Of a stretch of DNA of 64,000 bases, positions 7,593-16,686 are shown one piece after another. The stretch covers positions 5,139,501 to 5,203,500 of the forward strand of contig NZ_LT222319.1 of the NCBI RefSeq assembly GCF_900074915.1, read 5' to 3'. Source of the stretch: Pseudomonas cerasi (lineage in GTDB: Bacteria > Pseudomonadota > Gammaproteobacteria > Pseudomonadales > Pseudomonadaceae). Under the pieces are notes generated by a model that worked only from the letters and a program-made list of their open reading frames with translations, did not search any database and had not been told where the DNA came from. The translations under genes were made by a program, and so were the position numbers. Every line of letters begins with the position of its first letter. Within the stretch, counting starts at the first letter, position 1.

Positions 7593-8609
7593 ATGAGTAC
7601 TCCCAACACACCGCATACGCCTGTACATGATCGCTTTGATGAAGTGCTCGCCATGATCCGGAGCGCTCGACAGCAGGCCGCACAGGCGGTGAACACGCAA
7701 TTGATCGAGCTTTACTGGCAAGTCGGCGCTTACATCAGTCGCAAGCTTGAAAACGCTGAATGGGGTGACGCGGTGGTCACCCAGCTTGCCGAACATCTGG
7801 CCACCACCCAGCCAGGACTGCGTGGTTTCACACGTCGTAATCTGTTTCGCATGCGCCAATTCTTTGAGGTCTACCGCGACGATGAGGTAGTGTCAGCGGT
7901 GCTGACACAATTGCCGTGGACCCATCACCTGATCATCTTCAGTCAAAGCAAGCGCCCCGAAGAGCGTGAGTTTTATCTGCGTATGGCAATCAGGGAAAAG
8001 TGGTCCAGTCGCGAACTTGAGCGCCAATTCAAGAACGCTCTATTCGAGCGCACTGTCACCCAGCCAGCCAAAGCCTCGGCGATGCTCAAGGAAACCCGGC
8101 CGGCCGCACTGGATATATTCCGTGATGCCTACATGGTGGAGTTTCTGGAGCTGCCACCGGGGCACGCCGAAGCGGACCTGCATGGCGGTTTGTTGAAACG
8201 CCTGAGGGACTTTCTGATCGAGCTAGGCCGCGACTTCTGTTTTGTCGGCTCCGAGTACGCGTTGCAGGTCGGCGGCCAGGACTTTGCTCTGGATCTGCTG
8301 TTTTTCCATCGAGGCCTCAATTGCCTCGTTGCCATTGAGCTCAAGGTCGGCCGCTTTGAGCCCGAATACCTCGGCAAACTGGACTTCTACCTGGAAGCGC
8401 TGGACCGCAACGAACGCAAACCCCATGAAAACCCGGCCATTGGCGTCTTACTCTGCGCCAGCAAAAACGACGAAGTCGTCGAGTACGCTCTGAACCGCTC
8501 GCTTTCACCCGCGTTGATTGCCGAGTACCAGACCCGCCTGCCGGACAGACAGTTACTGCAAGCGAAACTGCATGAGTTCTACGCGAGCGCTGTGTTGAAC
8601 GATCAGTGA
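7593..8609 (+). CDS. yhcG: YhcG/DUF1016 PD-(D/E)XK nuclease
   Basis: A 338-residue protein with the family's two parts. The N-terminal DUF1016_N region (about 15-180) contains LIELYWQVGAYISRKL and the LPWTHHLIIF motif. The C-terminal nuclease domain has E221, D234 in FALDLLFFH, and E249-L-K251, completing the PD-(D/E)XK site. Homologues occur near restriction systems and mobile elements, but no partner gene is visible here; neighbours are metabolic. The ATG at 7593 follows an unremarkable 200-base gap. DNA substrate and physiological role are not established from sequence. Confidence 0.88.
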   Translation: MSTPNTPHTPVHDRFDEVLAMIRSARQQAAQAVNTQLIELYWQVGAYISRKLENAEWGDAVVTQLAEHLATTQPGLRGFTRRNLFRMRQFFEVYRDDEVVSAVLTQLPWTHHLIIFSQSKRPEEREFYLRMAIREKWSSRELERQFKNALFERTVTQPAKASAMLKETRPAALDIFRDAYMVEFLELPPGHAEADLHGGLLKRLRDFLIELGRDFCFVGSEYALQVGGQDFALDLLFFHRGLNCLVAIELKVGRFEPEYLGKLDFYLEALDRNERKPHENPAIGVLLCASKNDEVVEYALNRSLSPALIAEYQTRLPDRQLLQAKLHEFYASAVLNDQ

Positions 8610-8687
8610 TACCTGCCAGGCGCACGATGCATTACGCTTGCGGGTACCTGAGCCGCAGCCTGCAAGCCTTTTCACCCGGAGCCTCCA

Positions 8688-9854
8688 ATGCCGCAAGACA
8701 AAGACCCTCGTGCCCACACCGCCCTTTCGCAACGCGGTCGCAGTGCTGCCAGCGGGCCGGGGATTGCGGTCAACCCACCCGTCGTGCGCCTCAGTACGGT
8801 GCTGTTCGACAGTCTGGAAAGCTTGCGGCAGGCGGAAATTCGCACCGCAGGACCGGAGCGCTCGCTGACTTACGGCGCCAACGGCAGCCCGACTGCGTTT
8901 GCCTTGCAGGACCTGATCTCCGAGCTCGAAGGTGCACACGGCACCTGCCTGTACCCGACCGGGCTGGCCGCAGTGGCACAGATGTTTCAATCGTTTCTAC
9001 GCCCTGGCGATCATGTCCTGATCACCGAATCGGTCTATGGTCCTGTTCGGCGGCTGGCGAAAACCATGCTGACCGCCTTCGACATCCAGTTCGATTTCTA
9101 CGCGGCCAACGGCAGTAACGTGGAATCGCTGATCAAGGCCAACACCCGGATGATCTATGCCGAAGTGCCCGGCTCGCTGACATTCGACATGTGTGACCTG
9201 CCATCCCTGTCACAGCTGTGCAAAGCAAGGAATCTGCTGCTGGCTGTGGATAACTCCTGGGGCTCGGGGGTGCTGTACAAGCCGCTGGAGCTGGGCGCGG
9301 ACATTTCGCTGATGGCCCTGACCAAGTACGTGGCCGGCCACTCCGACGTGATGATGGGCAGCGTCAGCACCACCGAAGCGCACTGGCATACCCTGAAAAC
9401 CATGAACACCGCCGTGGGCAATACCGTCAGCCCCGACGATGCCTATCTGGTGCTGCGTGGCGCCCGCAGTCTGGCGGCGCGCATGGCCATGCATGAGCGT
9501 CACGCGCTGCAGATCGCACAATGGCTGCAGACTCAGCCCCAGGTTGCCCGCGTGCTGTATCCCGCGTTGCCGGACGATCAGGGCCACGCGATCTGGAAGC
9601 GCGACTTCCATGGCTGCAACGGCTTGCTCAGTTTTGAATTCAACACCGTTGACCGGCAGGTGCTGGATCGCTTTACCGGCGCGTTGAAACTGTTCGGCGT
9701 CGGCTACTCCTGGGGTGGTTTTGAAAGCCTGATCACGGAAGTCGAACAACACGGTCCCGAGCACGGTAGCGGCCCGATGCTGCGGCTGCAGGTCGGCCTG
9801 GAAAGCCCGGAAGACCTGATCGCGGATCTGCAGAACGGATTCGCGGCAGGTTGA
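8688..9854 (+). CDS. metC: cystathionine beta-lyase
   Basis: A 388-residue member of the Cys/Met-metabolism PLP enzymes. Lys213 in LTKYVAGHSD is the Schiff-base lysine, D188-N-S follows the family pattern for pyridine-nitrogen binding, and YGPVRRL is the substrate-side loop. It cleaves cystathionine to homocysteine, pyruvate and ammonia in methionine synthesis. The GYSWGGFESL motif near residues 342-351 favours MetC over gamma-synthase. ATG 8688 follows 78 bases after yhcG. Other family members such as MetZ are possible but less likely. Confidence 0.88.
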   Translation: MPQDKDPRAHTALSQRGRSAASGPGIAVNPPVVRLSTVLFDSLESLRQAEIRTAGPERSLTYGANGSPTAFALQDLISELEGAHGTCLYPTGLAAVAQMFQSFLRPGDHVLITESVYGPVRRLAKTMLTAFDIQFDFYAANGSNVESLIKANTRMIYAEVPGSLTFDMCDLPSLSQLCKARNLLLAVDNSWGSGVLYKPLELGADISLMALTKYVAGHSDVMMGSVSTTEAHWHTLKTMNTAVGNTVSPDDAYLVLRGARSLAARMAMHERHALQIAQWLQTQPQVARVLYPALPDDQGHAIWKRDFHGCNGLLSFEFNTVDRQVLDRFTGALKLFGVGYSWGGFESLITEVEQHGPEHGSGPMLRLQVGLESPEDLIADLQNGFAAG

Positions 9855-9956
9855 CCCCGGCAGCCGCTTGAAGAGCGCAGGTCCGTCGCCGCAATTTGCC
9901 CAGACGCCAACGCTCTGCTAGTGTCGCGCGGTTTAACCTCTACCGGAAATGCCCTC

Positions 9957-10202
9957 ATGGCCCGCAAGAAAGCTGCACTGGATTTCGAACAGTCACTCGC
10001 TGACCTGCAAGCGCTGGTAGAGCGGCTGGAGAATGGCGAGTTGTCGCTGGAAGACTCCCTGACCGCCTTCGAGCAAGGTGTACGCCTGACCCGCGACTGC
10101 CAGAGCGCCCTCACCCAGGCCGAGCAGAAGGTTCAGGTATTGCTGGAACGCGATGGCGAGCTCAGCGAAGAGCCGTTCGACGATGCGGAACTCCCCGAAT
10201 GA
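9957..10202 (+). CDS. xseB: exodeoxyribonuclease VII small subunit
   Basis: An 81-residue protein matching XseB: DFEQSLADLQALVERLENG, then LSLEDSLTAFEQGVRL, a helical hairpin of two amphipathic segments, with an acidic tail ending in DDAELPE. With XseA (not in this window) it forms exonuclease VII, which degrades single-stranded DNA. The start ATG 9957 is preferred over a 12-codon longer reading because MARKKAALDFEQ is the usual N-terminus. Its stop overlaps the ispA start as ATGA, the standard xseB-ispA-dxs order. Confidence 0.93.
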   Translation: MARKKAALDFEQSLADLQALVERLENGELSLEDSLTAFEQGVRLTRDCQSALTQAEQKVQVLLERDGELSEEPFDDAELPE

Positions 10203-11086
10203 TCGCGAGCTATCAAGCGCAAAGCCAGACTCGCGTCAACGCAGCACTCGACGGGCTGTTCAAGGCCCCGGGCCCTGAGCTCGAACGCCTCTACGAAGCC
10301 ATGCGCTACAGCGTGATGAACGGCGGCAAGCGCGTACGCCCGCTGCTCGCGTATGCCGCCTGCGAAGCACTGGGCGGTGTAGCCGAGGATGCCAACGGCG
10401 CCGCCTGTGCCGTTGAACTGATTCATGCCTACTCGCTGGTCCATGACGATTTGCCGGCAATGGACGACGACGACTTGCGTCGCGGCCAGCCAACCACACA
10501 CAAGGCCTTCGATGAAGCCTGCGCGATCCTCGCCGGTGACGGCCTGCAGAGCCTGGCCTTCACGGCCCTGCTCGCCCCTCACCTAACGTCGCGCGATGCC
10601 GAGACGCGTCTGCAGATGGTCACGGCCCTCGCGACGGCGGCCGGACCGGCGGGCATGGTGGGTGGTCAGGCTATCGATCTGGGTTCAGTGGGACTGAAGC
10701 TCGATCAGGCGGCGCTGGAATACATGCATCGCCACAAGACCGGTGCATTGATCGAAGCCAGCGTCCGCCTTGGCGCACTGGCCAGCGGTCACGCCGATCA
10801 GCCCCGCCTCGATGCCCTACAGGTCTACGCGCGTGCGATCGGTCTGGCGTTTCAGGTTCAGGACGACATTCTCGATGTCGAAAGCGATACCGCGACCCTC
10901 GGCAAGCGCCAGGGCGCCGACATCGCCCGTGACAAGCCGACCTACCCGGCGCTGCTGGGCCTGGAAGCGGCCAAACACTACGCACTGGAACTGCGTGATC
11001 AGGCGCTGCAGGCGCTGAGCCCGTTCGATGCCGCCGCAGAGCCGTTGCGCCAGCTGGCACGCTACATCGTCGAACGTCGCCACTGA
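10199..11086 (+). CDS. ispA: farnesyl diphosphate synthase
   Basis: A 295-residue trans-prenyltransferase. The first aspartate-rich motif starts at D83 (DDLPAMDDDD), the second is DDILD at 222-226, and NGGKRVRPLL at 41-50 binds isopentenyl diphosphate. It condenses dimethylallyl and isopentenyl diphosphates to farnesyl diphosphate, feeding ubiquinone, undecaprenyl and hopanoid routes. It overlaps xseB by 4 bases and precedes dxs by 162 bases. Confidence 0.95.
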   Translation: MIASYQAQSQTRVNAALDGLFKAPGPELERLYEAMRYSVMNGGKRVRPLLAYAACEALGGVAEDANGAACAVELIHAYSLVHDDLPAMDDDDLRRGQPTTHKAFDEACAILAGDGLQSLAFTALLAPHLTSRDAETRLQMVTALATAAGPAGMVGGQAIDLGSVGLKLDQAALEYMHRHKTGALIEASVRLGALASGHADQPRLDALQVYARAIGLAFQVQDDILDVESDTATLGKRQGADIARDKPTYPALLGLEAAKHYALELRDQALQALSPFDAAAEPLRQLARYIVERRH

Positions 11087-11248
11087 TCACTGTCACCCGA
11101 ACCGGAAAATCCGCTGAATCAACCACGCGTCACCGTGGTCTCAGTGAGTACACATGTCAGTCGGCAGGTCATCCGCCGACTCACTTCATGGGCAGCGTGC
11201 GATGCATAAGGTAAACTGCCGCCTCTTTTACTTATAACGATTCGCCTG

Positions 11249-13141
11249 ATGCCCACGACGTTCAAAGAGATCCCACGCGAGCGCCCGGTCACGCCGTTGC
11301 TCGACCGAGCCGACACCCCGCACGGCCTGCGCCGTCTGGGCGAAGCCGAGCTGGAAACCCTGGCCGATGAACTGCGCCTGGAATTGCTGTACTCCGTTGG
11401 CCAGACCGGAGGGCATTTTGGTGCCGGCCTCGGGGTCATCGAGCTGACCATCGCGCTGCATTACGTTTTCGACACCCCGGACGACCGTCTGGTGTGGGAC
11501 GTGGGTCATCAAGCCTATCCGCACAAGATCCTCACCGGCCGTCGCGCGCGCATGTCCACGCTGCGCCAGAAGGACGGGGTTGCGGCCTTTCCGCGTCGCA
11601 GCGAAAGCGAGTACGACACCTTTGGTGTCGGGCACTCCAGCACCTCGATCAGCGCCGCGCTGGGCATGGCGATTGCCTCGCGCCTGCAGGGCAGCGAGCG
11701 CAAATCGATTGCCGTGATCGGCGACGGTGCGCTGACTGCCGGCATGGCCTTCGAAGCGCTGAACCACGCGCCGGAAGTGGCCGCCGACATGTTGGTGATC
11801 CTCAACGACAACGACATGTCGATCTCGCGCAATGTCGGCGGGCTATCGAATTATCTGGCCAAGATTCTTTCCAGCCGCACCTACAGCAGCATGCGTGAAG
11901 GCAGCAAAAAGGTGCTTTCGCGCCTGCCCGGTGCCTGGGAAATCGCGCGGCGCACCGAAGAGTACGCCAAAGGCATGCTGGTCCCGGGTACGCTCTTCGA
12001 AGAGCTGGGCTGGAATTACATCGGTCCTATCGACGGCCACGACCTGCCGACCCTGATCGCCACCCTGCGCAATATGCGTGACCTGAAAGGCCCGCAGTTT
12101 CTGCATGTGGTGACCAAGAAGGGCAAGGGGTTTGCGCCGGCCGAAGTCGATCCGATCGGCTATCACGCCATTACCAAGCTCGAGCCGCTGAATGCGCCTG
12201 CCGCGCAGAAAAAGATCAGCGCACCGAAATACTCCGGCGTGTTCGGCCAGTGGATCTGTGACATGGCCGACGCTGACTCACGGCTGGTCGGCATCACGCC
12301 GGCGATGAAGGAAGGTTCGGACCTCGTTGCGTTCAGCGAACGCTTTCCCGAGCGCTACTTCGACGTGGCCATTGCCGAGCAACACGCAGTGACCCTGGCG
12401 GCCGGTATGGCGTGCGAAGGCAGCAAGCCGGTGGTGGCGATCTATTCGACCTTCCTGCAGCGTGGTTACGATCAGCTGATCCACGACGTCGCAGTACAGA
12501 ACCTCGACGTGCTGTTCGCCATCGACCGCGCCGGGTTGGTGGGCGAAGACGGTCCGACTCACGCGGGCAGCTTCGACCTTTCGTACCTGCGCTGCATCCC
12601 CGGCATGCTGGTGATGACGCCGAGCGATGAAAACGAACTGCGCAAGCTGCTCAGCACCGGTTACCTGCATACCGGCCCCGCGGCAGTACGCTACCCACGC
12701 GGCACCGGCCCTAACGCGGTGATCGAGGCCAGTCTTGACCCGGTCGAGATCGGCAAGGGCGTTGTGCGGCGTCAGGGCCAGGGCGTTGCGATATTGGCGT
12801 TCGGCGTGCAACTGGCCGAGGCGCTGGTGGTGGCCGAGAAGCTCGATGCAACGGTGATCGACATGCGTTTCGTCAAGCCACTGGACGAAGCCTTGGTCAG
12901 CGAAGCTGCCGCCAACCACGAGTTGCTGGTCACACTGGAAGAAAACGCCGTCATGGGCGGTGCAGGTGCTGCGGTCAGCGAATTCCTGGCGCGCGCCAAC
13001 ATCCTCAAGTCGGTATTGCACCTGGGTCTGCCGGATGTCTACGTCGAGCATGCCAAGCCTGCGCAGATGCTCACCGAGTGCGGCCTGGATGCCCAAGGGA
13101 TCGAAGCCGCGATCAATGAGCGACTGGCGCTGATTGGCTGA
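11249..13141 (+). CDS. dxs: 1-deoxy-D-xylulose-5-phosphate synthase
   Basis: A 630-residue thiamine-diphosphate enzyme of full family length. The GDG cofactor motif lies near residues 158-160, with NDNDMSISRNVGGLS shortly after. The catalytic Glu is about residue 377 in AEQHAVTLAAG, and a transketolase C-terminal domain begins near residue 500. It condenses pyruvate and glyceraldehyde-3-phosphate in the first step of the MEP pathway, the supply line for the IspA product. It begins at ATG 11249; a hairpin repeat follows 9 bases after the stop. Confidence 0.96.
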   Translation: MPTTFKEIPRERPVTPLLDRADTPHGLRRLGEAELETLADELRLELLYSVGQTGGHFGAGLGVIELTIALHYVFDTPDDRLVWDVGHQAYPHKILTGRRARMSTLRQKDGVAAFPRRSESEYDTFGVGHSSTSISAALGMAIASRLQGSERKSIAVIGDGALTAGMAFEALNHAPEVAADMLVILNDNDMSISRNVGGLSNYLAKILSSRTYSSMREGSKKVLSRLPGAWEIARRTEEYAKGMLVPGTLFEELGWNYIGPIDGHDLPTLIATLRNMRDLKGPQFLHVVTKKGKGFAPAEVDPIGYHAITKLEPLNAPAAQKKISAPKYSGVFGQWICDMADADSRLVGITPAMKEGSDLVAFSERFPERYFDVAIAEQHAVTLAAGMACEGSKPVVAIYSTFLQRGYDQLIHDVAVQNLDVLFAIDRAGLVGEDGPTHAGSFDLSYLRCIPGMLVMTPSDENELRKLLSTGYLHTGPAAVRYPRGTGPNAVIEASLDPVEIGKGVVRRQGQGVAILAFGVQLAEALVVAEKLDATVIDMRFVKPLDEALVSEAAANHELLVTLEENAVMGGAGAAVSEFLARANILKSVLHLGLPDVYVEHAKPAQMLTECGLDAQGIEAAINERLALIG

Positions 13142-13150
13142 CTGCCAGAG

Positions 13151-13177
13151 GTTCCTCACGCGCCTGGCGTGAGGAAC
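13151..13177. repeat. hairpin repeat after dxs (fragment of dispersed element)
   Basis: An 11-base perfect inverted repeat (GTTCCTCACGC / GCGTGAGGAAC) flanks a 5-base loop and continues as GATCAT. The right arm plus its extension matches the GAGGAACGATAAT end of the repeats at 24.8, 32.7 and 62.4 kb. There is no T-run, so it may slow transcripts leaving dxs but is not a classical intrinsic terminator. Confidence 0.75.
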
Positions 13178-13249
13178 GATCATCACCCGCCCTCGTGCAG
13201 CAATCCTGATAACATGCTGCGCACTTCGACACTGCCGCGATGCCAGCCG

Positions 13250-14434
13250 ATGCCTCATGTGACCCGCTCCGCCTCCACGCCTGAATTGACCTCGTTGTTC
13301 GCCGCCTTGCAGCAGCACTTCATGCAGGTCGTCGTTCCGCTGTGGCAGGGTCCTGGCTGGAACGCACAATTGGCATTGCCTTACGAAGCACTCGACGCCG
13401 GCGATCAACCGTTGCCGCCGCAACGCTATCGCGCCATGGCCTGTGCGCGTCAGCTGTTTCTGTTTTCCAGCCTCATCGATCACGCACAAGTGCCGGATGC
13501 ACGGGCGCGGGCGCGGGCCGGTGAATTGTTCCGCTCCCTGCAACAGCACTTCCACGATGCCGAGCATGGCGGCTGGTTCTACAGCATCGATCCACAGGGC
13601 AAGCCGCTGGATCGCCGCAAGGACCTCTACACCCACGCTTTCATTATTTTTGCCTGTGCACACTACTGGGCGAAAGCTCAGGACCCGCTGGCAGAGTCGG
13701 TGCTCAATGCAGCGCTCAACGTTGTGGCCGAACGCTTTGCCGACAACGACGGGCTGTACGAGGCGCAGCTCGATGAAGACTGGTCGATACTGGGCACCGG
13801 ACCGTTGCAAAACCCCTTGATGCACTTGGCAGAGGCCTTTCTGGCCACCCTGTCGGTGCGTGCCGACCCTGCCACACAGGCTGCACTGGACGCGCTGGTT
13901 ATCCACATGCAACGCCGTTTCGTCGATACGGCAACCGGCGTGATGCTGGAGAAGCCTCTGGGCGCTGTGGATAACTGGTACGAGCCAGGTCATCAGTTCG
14001 AATGGTTCTTCCTGCTGCAATCGTCCCCGGAACTGCACGGGCGCGAGCTGCATGAATCCATGACCCGCGCGTTCGTCTACGCTCAGGCGCAGGGTGTCGA
14101 TCCTCACAGCGGGGCTGTGACGGCGATGCTGGCGCTCGATGGTACGGTGCGCGATGCCACCCAGCGTATCTGGGCCCAAGCGGAATACCTGCGGGCGATG
14201 GCCCTGCGCCCCGACTGCGAAGCGGCCTTGACCCGGCAGCTGTCGGCCTTCGAGCAGCGCTTTCTGCATGCCAGGGGCTGGAACGAGTGCGTCGAGCCCG
14301 ATGGCAGGGTCAGCCGCAGCGATATGCCGTCGACGACGCCCTACCACTTGGCCACCTGCTACATCGGCTTGGCAGATTTCGTCGAAAATCGCTTCGTCAG
14401 CGCATTCCCGCCGCCAACGCCGGCAGATAGCTGA
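13250..14434 (+). CDS. AGE-family sugar epimerase/isomerase
   Basis: A 394-residue (alpha/alpha)6-barrel protein of the N-acylglucosamine 2-epimerase / YihS / mannose isomerase group. Family landmarks are GGWFYSIDPQGKPLDRRKDLYTHAF, the EPGHQFEWFF motif near residue 246 carrying a catalytic His, and a late PYHLATCY motif with the second. It should interconvert an aldose and ketose (such as mannose and fructose) or C2 epimers; which one cannot be told. In-frame starts also exist at 13169 (GTG) and 13214 (ATG); 13250 gives the usual N-terminus, but none has a good ribosome site. It follows dxs with only the hairpin repeat between. Confidence 0.8.
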   Translation: MPHVTRSASTPELTSLFAALQQHFMQVVVPLWQGPGWNAQLALPYEALDAGDQPLPPQRYRAMACARQLFLFSSLIDHAQVPDARARARAGELFRSLQQHFHDAEHGGWFYSIDPQGKPLDRRKDLYTHAFIIFACAHYWAKAQDPLAESVLNAALNVVAERFADNDGLYEAQLDEDWSILGTGPLQNPLMHLAEAFLATLSVRADPATQAALDALVIHMQRRFVDTATGVMLEKPLGAVDNWYEPGHQFEWFFLLQSSPELHGRELHESMTRAFVYAQAQGVDPHSGAVTAMLALDGTVRDATQRIWAQAEYLRAMALRPDCEAALTRQLSAFEQRFLHARGWNECVEPDGRVSRSDMPSTTPYHLATCYIGLADFVENRFVSAFPPPTPADS

Positions 14435-14484
14435 TCAGACCCAGCTGATCGGACCGCATCTGCGCGGCCCGATCAGCACACCAC

Positions 14485-15249
14485 TCAACCGCGGTTGCGA
14501 TCAATCGCAAAGCCGGCCCAGGTCTGGCTGACTGGCATCAGTTCCAGGCTGTTGATGTTGACGTGCGCTGGCGTGTTCATGATCCAGAAGATGGTGTCGG
14601 CGATGTCCTGAGGCTGAATCGGCTCGGCACCTGCGTAGGTCGCATCGTACTTGGCCTGATCACCGCCGAAACGTACCAGCGAAAACTCGCTCTCGCACAG
14701 CCCTGGCTCAAGATTGGTGACTCGCACGCCCGTGCCGATCAGGTCGTTGCGCAGGTTCAGCGAGAACTGCCCGACAAAGGCCTTGGTGCCACCGTAGACG
14801 TTGCCACCCGGATACGGGTAGTTACCGGCGACCGAACCCAGGTTGACAATGCTCGCGCCGCGACCATGCGCGATCAGGCGTGGCAGCAGCAGACGCGTGG
14901 TGTAGACCAGACCTTTGACGTTGGTGTCGATCATGGTGTCCCAGTCATCCAGATCGCACTTGGGTGCAGGATCGATCCCCAGCGCCAGGCCGGCATTGTT
15001 GATCAGCCCGCGAATGGTGCCGAACTCTTCAGGCAAATCTGCGATGGCGCTCTCCATCGCCTTGCGGTCACGCACATCCAGCACCAGCGTATGCACCTTG
15101 GTCTGCTTCGACAGCTCGGCGCTCAAGGCATCCAGACGGTCCTTGCGTCGACCGGTCAGCACCAGCGACCAGCCCGCCTCGGCGAAACGGCGGGCACACG
15201 CCTCGCCAAAACCGGAAGTGGCGCCCGTGATGAATACAGTGGAAGTCAT
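14485..15249 (-). CDS. ydfG: YdfG-type NADP-dependent short-chain dehydrogenase
   Basis: A 254-residue SDR. The cofactor loop TGATSGFG is at 8-15, NNAG at 84-87, and the catalytic set is S139, Y152 and K156 (YGGTK). The C-terminal PAHVNINSLELMPVSQTWAG matches E. coli YdfG, which oxidises L-allo-threonine and 3-hydroxy acids and reduces malonic semialdehyde. ATG 15249 is chosen over a 49-codon longer frame because AGGAGAA stands 7 bases upstream and the N-terminus then fits the family. It converges with the AGE-family gene; the two stops are 50 bases apart. Confidence 0.92.
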   Translation of the reverse strand: MTSTVFITGATSGFGEACARRFAEAGWSLVLTGRRKDRLDALSAELSKQTKVHTLVLDVRDRKAMESAIADLPEEFGTIRGLINNAGLALGIDPAPKCDLDDWDTMIDTNVKGLVYTTRLLLPRLIAHGRGASIVNLGSVAGNYPYPGGNVYGGTKAFVGQFSLNLRNDLIGTGVRVTNLEPGLCESEFSLVRFGGDQAKYDATYAGAEPIQPQDIADTIFWIMNTPAHVNINSLELMPVSQTWAGFAIDRNRG

Positions 15250-15969
15250 TTCATTCTCCTGACATGGCGCAAAAACAGCGCTGCCTGTTAATAAGTTTCT
15301 GGCAAGGGCAGCAGAATGCCCGTCAGCGGGACATCGATGCAACAACCGAGTGCATTTGTACAAAAAACAACCAACCCGGAGCAAGCCTTGCGCCACGGGC
15401 CCCGCAGGTACTTTTGCCCACCTTATCCACAGTCAGACCCACAATCTCTGGGGGCAAGTCAGTGGTGCTGGACATCACGTGTTTCGGGGCCTGCAGCGTA
15501 TCAGGCGAAGTTTTTTCCTTGACTTTGCCCGACACTGACAAGAGGCCGGAAAGCGTCAGAAAACGGTGATGGCCTGTAGCCCAGACCCTATAACGTCCGG
15601 GGCAGTCTTTCCAAGGCTTGTTAACAGACTTATCCACAGGCTGCTCACCTAAAAACGCTGTATGAACGACCAGCCCCGATGCTGTTGACAAACGCCCCAT
15701 CAGGCCGGTCGAAAACCACTGTGCGAAATTTAACCACTCTTCTACAGGCCTTATGCATAAAGGGCTGCAGGCAAATACTCCCAAGTTATTAACAGCCGGT
15801 TCCACAGTAAACCTGAACAAGTCAAAACGGTGACAAAACAACCATTTGCAGCGGTTTTATGTCGCACTTATCAGCCGCGCCAAAATTGTTTTCCACAATT
15901 GCATACGACCGCGCCCCGGATGTTTGAGCATCCAGAGCGCGCGAAGAAAACGGCAGGATTTTGACGAAC
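15250..15969. promoter_or_regulatory. long intergenic stretch with DnaA-box-like motifs
   Basis: This 720-base stretch between the livF stop and ydfG start holds no credible gene. On the plus strand it has two perfect consensus DnaA boxes, TTATCCACA at 15423-15431 and 15630-15638, plus near matches at 15798-15806 and 15889-15897 (TTTTCCACA). The second box sits in TTAACAGACTTATCCACAG, partly repeated at 15789-15807. A hairpin around 15913-15940 (GGATG/CATCC with GC flanks) may end the liv transcript. Regulatory meaning is inferred. Confidence 0.5.
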
Positions 15970-16686
15970 TCAATGCCCGCCCAGATAAGCGTTCCTTACC
16001 TCTTCATTTACCAGCAATTCCTGCCCGGTGCCGGACAGGCGAATCTCGCCATTGACCATGACGTAAGCCCGGTCGGACAGCTTGAGCGCATGGTTGGCGT
16101 TCTGCTCGACCAGGAATATCGTCATGCCTGTGGCTGCCAGTTCACGCAGGGTCGAGAAGATCTGTTTGACGATGATCGGGGCCAGCCCCAGGCTTGGCTC
16201 ATCGAGCAGCAGCAGTTTCGGACGACTCATCAGCGCGCGGGCGATGGCGAGCATTTGCTGCTCGCCTCCGGACATGGTCATGGCTCGCTGATTGCAGCGC
16301 TCCTTGAGCCTGGGGAACAGCTCGAACATGCGCTGCATGTCTTCGGCCGAATGCTTGTCGCCAATCGGAATGGTGCCCATCATCAGGTTTTCCTCGACCG
16401 ACATGTCGGGAAAGACCCGCCGCCCCTCCGGCGACTGCGCAATACCGTTGGAGGCGATGTAATGCGAGGACTTCTGGGTGATATCGGTGCCCTGATAGAT
16501 GATCTGCCCGCTGGCCGCGCGCGGCTGACCGAAGATCGACATCAGCAGCGTGGACTTGCCCGCGCCGTTGGAGCCGATCAGGCTGACCGTTTCGCCCTCG
16601 TTGATGTGCAGCGAGACTTTCTTCAGGGCCTGAATCGGCCCGTAAAACACATCGATCTCTTTCAGTTCGAGGATCGGCTTGCTCAT
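15970..16686 (-). CDS. livF: branched-chain amino acid ABC transporter ATPase LivF
   Basis: A 238-residue ATPase with Walker A GSNGAGKST at 38-46, signature MSGGEQQM and Walker B LLLDEPSLGLAP. The GRRVFPDMSVEENL segment is characteristic of LivF/BraG. It powers uptake of Leu, Ile and Val with LivG, LivH, LivM and the periplasmic LivK. It overlaps livG by 4 bases and is the last gene of the operon. Confidence 0.95.
   Translation of the reverse strand: MSKPILELKEIDVFYGPIQALKKVSLHINEGETVSLIGSNGAGKSTLLMSIFGQPRAASGQIIYQGTDITQKSSHYIASNGIAQSPEGRRVFPDMSVEENLMMGTIPIGDKHSAEDMQRMFELFPRLKERCNQRAMTMSGGEQQMLAIARALMSRPKLLLLDEPSLGLAPIIVKQIFSTLRELAATGMTIFLVEQNANHALKLSDRAYVMVNGEIRLSGTGQELLVNEEVRNAYLGGH

Noticed and set aside
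12278..14347. 689-codon open frame antisense to dxs and the AGE gene
   Set aside because: It is an antisense shadow of two recognisable genes in GC-rich DNA; its translation is Arg/His/Gln-rich with no family motifs. The same holds for long antisense frames opposite the DUF2126 gene (30570-32264), ygiQ (32894-35017), rnr (40062-42275) and mutL (55929-57815).
15323..15841. 172-codon minus-strand frame in the ydfG-livF gap
   Set aside because: No recognisable motif, no ribosome site, and the composition looks like non-coding DNA; the DnaA-box-like motifs lie within it.
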